Shown here: positions 57,418 through 64,000 of the stretch, in pieces
How positions within the stretch are numbered: position 1 is the first letter of the stretch
Layout: every line of letters begins with the position of its first letter
Assembly (NCBI RefSeq): GCF_004153545.1
Contig: NZ_SDVA01000001.1
Coordinates: forward strand, 186,001-250,000
Reading direction: 5' to 3'
DNA from: Serinicoccus sediminis
GTDB taxonomy: Bacteria; Actinomycetota; Actinomycetes; Actinomycetales; Dermatophilaceae
DNA length: 64,000 nucleotides
Translations under genes and position numbers: made by a program
The notes under the pieces: model-generated
Databases searched by the model: none
Told to the model about the DNA's origin: nothing
Seen by the model: only the letters and a program-made list of their open reading frames with translations

Positions 57418-59286
57418 TCAGGCCAGGGCGTGCCGGACGAGGGCGTGCAGGGCGCGCATGCCGTCACGGGACAGGACCGACTCCGCGTGGCCCTGGATGC
57501 TGGCCACCCGCTCGCCGCGCAGCCCGACGACCGCGTCGTCCGGCTCGTGCACCGCCGTCTCCAGCGGGCGCCCGAGCAGCTCCGCCGGCCCCGGACGGGC
57601 CACGAAGGTGTTGTAGAAGCCGATCCGGTGCACCTCGCCCCACAGGTCCACCGGGATCTGGACCCCCTGGTTGGGGGTGGGGAGCTTGGTGACCGCGAGC
57701 CCGGCCATCGAGGCCAGCACCTGGTGGGACAGGCAGACCGCCAGGACCGGCAGCCCCGCCTCCAGGCGGGTCCCGACCAGCTCGTGCAGCCGGGCGATCC
57801 GGGGGTCCTCCAGGTCGGTGGGGTCCCCGGGGCCGGGGCCGAAGAGCACGAGGTCGTGCCGCACCCCCTCCCCCGCGACGTCCGTGACACCGACCGTCTC
57901 CCAGCGGCGGACCTCCGGCACCATCCCCAGGTGGCGCACCATGTGGGCGAGCATCTGGGTCCAGGTGTCCTCCGCGTCGACGACGAGCACGCGGCGACCC
58001 AGCAGGTCGGGGTCCGGGCGCGCCCCCTGGGGGCTGAGCCAGAAGGGCGCGAGGGAGTCGTTGCGGGCGGCCAGGTCGTCGGCGACGCCCGGCAGCGAGC
58101 CGAGGTCCACGGCATACCCGAGGTCGCGGCGCGGCCGCAGCCCGAGCGCCGCCAGGACGCCCCTGGCCTTGGCGGAGGTCTCGGCGCACTCCGACACCGG
58201 GTCGCTGTGCCGCACCAGGGTGGCGCCGGCACTGACCGTCACGCTGCCGTCCCCGCGCAGGTGCGCGGTCCGGATGAGGATGGGCGCGTCCAGGGTCTCC
58301 CCGCCCTCGTCGTCCTCCTCCAGCAGCGCGAGCACGCCGGAGTAGTAACCCCGACCGGTCTCCTCGTGCCGGGCGATGACGGTGCAGGCGTTCTCCATCG
58401 GGGAGCCGGTGACCGTGGGGGCGAACATCGTCGTGCGCAGCACGTCGCGGACGTCGGCGTCGCTGCGCCCGTCCAGCAGGTACTCGGTGTGGGTGAGGTG
58501 CGCCATCTGCTTGAGGTAGGGCCCGGTGATCCGCCCGCCGTCGGAGCAGATCTGGGCCATCATCTTCATCTCCTCGTCGACGACCATGAAGAGCTCCTCG
58601 GTCTCCTTGGTGTCCTTGACGAAGGCCCTGAACTCCGGCTCCACCTCGGCCTCGTCCGCCGGGTGCCGGAAGGTGCCGGAGATGGGGTTCATCCAGACCC
58701 GGCCGTCGCGCACGCTGACGTGCCGCTCCGGCGTCGCCCCGACGAGGGCGTGCCCGGGCGTGTGCACCGCGAAGGTCCAGTAGGCGCCGCGCTCGTCGAC
58801 GAGCAGCGACCGCAGCCAGGTGAGGGCGGCGACGGCGTGGTCGCCGGCGCACCGCGCGAGCACGTCGCGCCGGATGACGAAGTTGGCGCCCTCGCCCTCG
58901 CCGATCTCCTCCTCGATGACCCTCCCGACGGTGCGGGCGTAGTCGTCGTCCTCGACGCTGAAGTGCTCGCCGGTCAGCTCCACCGGGTCCTGCGGCAGCG
59001 CCGCGACCAGCTCGTCCAGCCCGACCCGAGCGGTACGGGTGGGTTGCAGCACGCGCAGCGGGGTGTCGTCCTGCCGGGCGTCGAAGCCCCGCTCGGCGAT
59101 CTGCCGGAACGGCACCATCGCGAGGACCGGCGCGCCGCCCCGCGGCCGCGGGATCTGGCTGAGCAGGTCGAGGTCCACCACGTCGCCCAGCAGGATCTCG
59201 GCCTCGTCCTGGCCGTCCCGCCACAGGACCGCCCAGGCCTGCCCGGCGGGGTCGGCGAGGATCTCGTCCAGCAGGCGCGGCGGCAT
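57418..59286 (-). CDS. PhzE-like fused chorismate aminating enzyme (TrpE-GATase order)
   Basis: A 622-residue fusion: chorismate-binding domain first (TPERHVSVRDGRVWMNPISG, TVTGSPMENACTVI, YYSGVLALLEED, TAHLRGDGSVTVSAGATLV), then a glutamine amidotransferase (DLVLFGPGPGDPTD, VLAVCLSHQVLASM with Cys, QGHAESVLSRDG with His). This length and order fit 2-amino-2-deoxyisochorismate (ADIC) synthases such as PhzE, and less well anthranilate synthase fusions. It differs from PabA-PabB at 50097, which has the opposite order. ATG 59286 follows a minus-strand CAGACT. It is divergent from the siderophore-interacting protein. Confidence 0.8.
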   Translation of the reverse strand: MPPRLLDEILADPAGQAWAVLWRDGQDEAEILLGDVVDLDLLSQIPRPRGGAPVLAMVPFRQIAERGFDARQDDTPLRVLQPTRTARVGLDELVAALPQDPVELTGEHFSVEDDDYARTVGRVIEEEIGEGEGANFVIRRDVLARCAGDHAVAALTWLRSLLVDERGAYWTFAVHTPGHALVGATPERHVSVRDGRVWMNPISGTFRHPADEAEVEPEFRAFVKDTKETEELFMVVDEEMKMMAQICSDGGRITGPYLKQMAHLTHTEYLLDGRSDADVRDVLRTTMFAPTVTGSPMENACTVIARHEETGRGYYSGVLALLEEDDEGGETLDAPILIRTAHLRGDGSVTVSAGATLVRHSDPVSECAETSAKARGVLAALGLRPRRDLGYAVDLGSLPGVADDLAARNDSLAPFWLSPQGARPDPDLLGRRVLVVDAEDTWTQMLAHMVRHLGMVPEVRRWETVGVTDVAGEGVRHDLVLFGPGPGDPTDLEDPRIARLHELVGTRLEAGLPVLAVCLSHQVLASMAGLAVTKLPTPNQGVQIPVDLWGEVHRIGFYNTFVARPGPAELLGRPLETAVHEPDDAVVGLRGERVASIQGHAESVLSRDGMRALHALVRHALA

Positions 59287-59350
59287 GGGCGAGAGTCTGT
59301 CATGCCCACCGGCAGCCCCCGTATCCGTCCGGGGCCGACCTCCGCCAGAT

Positions 59351-59369
59351 TTTGGTGAGGGTATCCTTA
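59351..59369. promoter_or_regulatory. candidate iron box (DtxR/IdeR site)
   Basis: The 19 bp at 59351-59369 (TTTGGTGAGGGTATCCTTA) match the DtxR/IdeR consensus TWAGGTWAGSCTWACCTWA at 15 of 19 positions. It lies just upstream of the siderophore-interacting-protein start and overlaps its probable -10 region, between two divergent genes. Iron-loaded regulator here would repress at least the rightward gene. Confidence 0.6.
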
Positions 59370-59394
59370 TCTTATTCCGATGGAAGGAGAACCC

Positions 59395-60192
59395 GTGTAC
59401 GGCACCGTCGTCCGCACCGAAGAGCTCACCCCGCACCTGCGCCGCGTCGTCCTCGGCGGAGACGGTCTCGACGGCTTCGCCGACCCCGGGTTCGCCGACT
59501 CCTACGTCAACATGTTCTTCCTGCCCGAGGGGGCGGACTACCTCCCGCCCTTCGACGCCGAGGCGGTGCGGGACCTGCCCCGCGAGCAGCGGCCCTACCC
59601 CCGCCGCATCACGGTGCGCTCCTGGGACCGGGACCGCCGCGAGCTCGCCGTGGACCTCGCCGTGCACGGCGACGAGGGGTATGCCGGTCGCTGGGCCCGG
59701 CACGCCCGCCCCGGTGACCGGGTGCAGCTGCGGGGCCCGGCGGGTGACTACTCGCCCCCGGCGGACGCCGAGGCATACCTCCTGGTCGGTGACGAGAGCG
59801 CCCTGCCGGCCATCGCCGCGTGCCTCGAGGCGGTCCCCGAGGGACGGCCGGTCGTGGCCCTCGTGGAGGTCGACGGTCCCGACGACGAGCTGGCCCTGCA
59901 CTCCCCCGGCGACCTGCGGGTGACCTACGTCCACCGGGCCGGGCACGCCGAGCCCACCCGACTGCTCGTGGACACGCTGGCGGCCACCCGCCTGCCCGTG
60001 GGCCGGCTGAGCGCGTTCGTGCACGGCGAGGCGGAGTCGATCCGCGCAGTACGCCGCCACCTGCTCGGCCGGTCGCTGACCGAGCCCGCGCTGCTCTCCT
60101 GCTCGCCCTACTGGCGCCGTGGCCACACCGACGAGCAGTGGCGGTCGGTCAAGAGCGACTGGGTCCGGGCCATGCACGCCGAGACCCCCTGA
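59395..60192 (+). CDS. siderophore-interacting protein (ferric reductase, ViuB type)
   Basis: A 265-residue flavin reductase of the SIP family that releases iron from ferric siderophores. YGTVVRTEELTPHLRRVVLG, YPRRITVRSWDRD (FAD-binding RxYT-like site), GYAGRWARHARPGDRVQLRG, LLVGDESALPAIAACLEAV and the C-terminal SCSPYWRRGHTDEQW are characteristic. GTG 59395 has GAAGGAG five bases upstream and is preferred over ATG 59380, which would be leaderless. The iron box at 59351 predicts derepression under iron limitation. Confidence 0.88.
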   Translation: MYGTVVRTEELTPHLRRVVLGGDGLDGFADPGFADSYVNMFFLPEGADYLPPFDAEAVRDLPREQRPYPRRITVRSWDRDRRELAVDLAVHGDEGYAGRWARHARPGDRVQLRGPAGDYSPPADAEAYLLVGDESALPAIAACLEAVPEGRPVVALVEVDGPDDELALHSPGDLRVTYVHRAGHAEPTRLLVDTLAATRLPVGRLSAFVHGEAESIRAVRRHLLGRSLTEPALLSCSPYWRRGHTDEQWRSVKSDWVRAMHAETP

Positions 60193-60273
60193 GCCGCAAC
60201 GGTCCCGCGCCATCCGCCGACGCTTCACCTCGGCGTCACCTCACCGACACCGCGGGGTGACAGAGTGCGGCCC

Positions 60274-60492
60274 ATGTCCACGCTCGCCCCGGCCGCCGTC
60301 GCCGCGGTCGTCGACGAGCTGGTGGTCGCGTTCACGGGGATCTTCAGCCGGGAGGAGGTCGCGTTCGTGGTCGAGGACAGCTGGCACGACCTCGAGGCGC
60401 GCTCACGGACCCCGCACTTCCTCACCGCCCTGCTGCGCAAGGACGCCCGGGACCGGCTGACCCAGATGGCCCGCTACCGGGGGCTGCGCTGA
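60274..60492 (+). CDS. small three-helix protein (DUF3562-like)
   Basis: A 72-residue helical protein (VDELVVAFTGIFSREEVAFV, LEARSRTPHFLTALLRKDAR). It resembles the three-helix domain that precedes arsenate-reductase/low-molecular-weight phosphatase domains in other actinomycetes. Here it is a separate gene, 88 bp upstream of such a domain. ATG 60274 was chosen over the ATG three codons earlier because it is closer to the usual length. Confidence 0.65.
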   Translation: MSTLAPAAVAAVVDELVVAFTGIFSREEVAFVVEDSWHDLEARSRTPHFLTALLRKDARDRLTQMARYRGLR

Positions 60493-60580
60493 CCTGCTGA
60501 CGCGCGTTCGTCGGCCAGGGTCCGCCCGCCGGTCACCCGCGCGTCACGCTGCGGTCGCCGGGAGGACGTTGGCTGGCCCC

Positions 60581-61291
60581 ATGGCCGAGGCAGACCAGCA
60601 CGAGATCCAGATGCTCCACCGCGCCCTCGTGGGCAAGTACGACGGGACCCTGTCCTCCGAGGACATCACCGACGCGATCGACCAGGCACGCGCGGAGCTG
60701 GAGCGGGAGGCGAGGATCGACGAGTTCCTCACCGTCTTCGTCCAGCGTCGGGCCGAGGAGCTGCTGGCGCAGCGCGCCCGCGACCGGGGCATCGACCTGG
60801 CCCACGTCACGCAGGTGCTCTTCGTCGACGACGCCAACACCGGCCGCAGCCACATCGCCGCCGTCATCGCCAACGGCCGCGGGGAGGGCCTCGTCCGGGC
60901 CCGCTCGGGAGGCGTCGTCCCCGGGGAGCAGATCCGTCCCGAGATCCAGGACCTGCTGCGGCACCACGGGTTCGACCCCGACGAGTTCACCGTGACCCCT
61001 ATGACGGGCAAGCTCGTCCTCACCTCCGACCTCGTGGTGACCATGGGCCTCAGCGAGGAGGAGAAGGTGCAGATGCCCACCCACGGGCTGCACCAGGTCG
61101 ACTGGGACGACCTGACCTCCCTGCAGGGCCGGGAGGACCTCGACGTGGCCTTCGACGAGATCGAGGCCCGGGTGTCCGAGCTGGTCGACGCGCTCCTGGA
61201 GAAGGACCTGGCCGCCCGCGAGGTCGACCCGGAGGTCGAGGAGGAGCTGCGCCGGGTCATCGCCGAGCTGCACGACCCCGGGCGCAGCTGA
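60581..61291 (+). CDS. low-molecular-weight phosphatase/arsenate-reductase-like protein lacking catalytic residues
   Basis: A 236-residue protein with a helical N-terminal domain (about 70 residues) and an LMW-PTPase/ArsC fold. At the phosphate loop, where active enzymes have VLFVCVHNAGRS, it reads VLFVDDANTGRS: nucleophile Cys to Asp83, Arg89 kept. The DPxxW-like general-acid loop reads DWDDLTSLQG rather than DWDLPDP, and the buried MGC motif is MGLSEEEK. It is therefore a probable pseudo-enzyme, perhaps a regulator or binding protein with the small helical neighbour at 60274. Confidence 0.78.
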   Translation: MAEADQHEIQMLHRALVGKYDGTLSSEDITDAIDQARAELEREARIDEFLTVFVQRRAEELLAQRARDRGIDLAHVTQVLFVDDANTGRSHIAAVIANGRGEGLVRARSGGVVPGEQIRPEIQDLLRHHGFDPDEFTVTPMTGKLVLTSDLVVTMGLSEEEKVQMPTHGLHQVDWDDLTSLQGREDLDVAFDEIEARVSELVDALLEKDLAAREVDPEVEEELRRVIAELHDPGRS

Positions 61292-61322
61292 GCACCGGCA
61301 CCTCTGAGCACCGGCACCTCTG
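61291..61322 (+). repeat. 16-bp tandem duplication
   Basis: GAGCACCGGCACCTCT occurs twice in direct succession (61291-61306 and 61307-61322 approximately), beginning at the stop of the pseudo-phosphatase gene. It has no apparent relation to the 22-bp arrays. Confidence 0.6.
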
Positions 61323-61329
61323 GTCCCGG

Positions 61330-61377
61330 ACGCACCGACGGCCGGCCCCGGCGATCCGGGGCCGGCCGTCGGTGCGT
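61330..61377. terminator. perfect 22-bp hairpin between convergent genes
   Basis: Arms 61330-61351 and 61356-61377 are perfectly complementary over 22 bp with loop CGAT. The hairpin lies between the pseudo-phosphatase stop (61291) and the ilvD stop (61389) and should terminate both directions. It is the longest perfect hairpin I saw. Confidence 0.85.
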
Positions 61378-61388
61378 CGTCGACCGCG

Positions 61389-64000
<2,612 letters not shown>

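Overview
The window looks like ordinary chromosome from a very high-GC actinomycete. No prophage, IS element, integrase, CRISPR array or ribosomal operon is visible. Three things point to the Actinomycetota: two mycothiol biosynthesis genes (mshA and mshD), a senX3-regX3/gpm block ordered as in mycobacteria, and many start codons placed a few bases after a TAnnnT hexamer (leaderless transcripts). The treYZ pair, the DUF2516, DUF3516 and DUF4442 proteins and the overall gene style suggest Micrococcales, perhaps the Intrasporangiaceae/Ornithinimicrobiaceae. The genus is not determinable from this sequence alone.

Layout. Positions 1-5.4 kb hold phosphate signalling and mycothiol genes: phoU facing senX3-regX3, then gpmA, a YbjN-like protein and mshA on the other strand. 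Positions 5.4-16 kb hold a methyltransferase, DUF2516, dtd, an asparaginase II family protein, ygfZ, an LCP cell-wall transferase, a nitrobindin-like protein, a GlnR-like regulator, mshD and a Nudix/phosphatase fusion. Positions 16-28.5 kb hold treY-treZ, metH, a glycine-betaine ABC transporter (opuA type) and a metF-like gene. Positions 28.5-37.9 kb hold an alpha/beta hydrolase, a Ski2-like helicase, an NCS1 permease with a cysteine hydrolase, a secreted endonuclease/phosphatase family protein and tRNA-Lys. Positions 38-48.9 kb are the most accessory-looking part: hemerythrin, a short FAD-binding-domain fragment, a 1071-residue BTAD/AAA regulator, an alcohol dehydrogenase, a formylglycine-generating enzyme, and a PadR-DUF1048-ABC exporter operon. 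Positions 48.9-64 kb hold MarR/YceI, a fused aminodeoxychorismate synthase, pirin, NDH-2, a PHP protein, tRNA-Glu/Asp/Phe, DUF4442, a PhzE-like enzyme facing a siderophore-interacting protein across an iron box, a catalytically dead phosphatase-like protein, and ilvD-ilvC.

The most unusual structure is a family of short intergenic arrays with an exact 22-bp period and the core CACMGGACGCG. They lie in four places after gene 3' ends, always oriented in the sense of the gene they follow. In one convergent gap two half-arrays face each other. I know of no named element like this. Other observations worth testing are the pseudo-phosphatase with every catalytic residue replaced, a nitrobindin with Tyr at the haem-ligand position, the iron-box-linked PhzE-like gene, and a GCATAC/GTATGC word that recruits otherwise rare codons.
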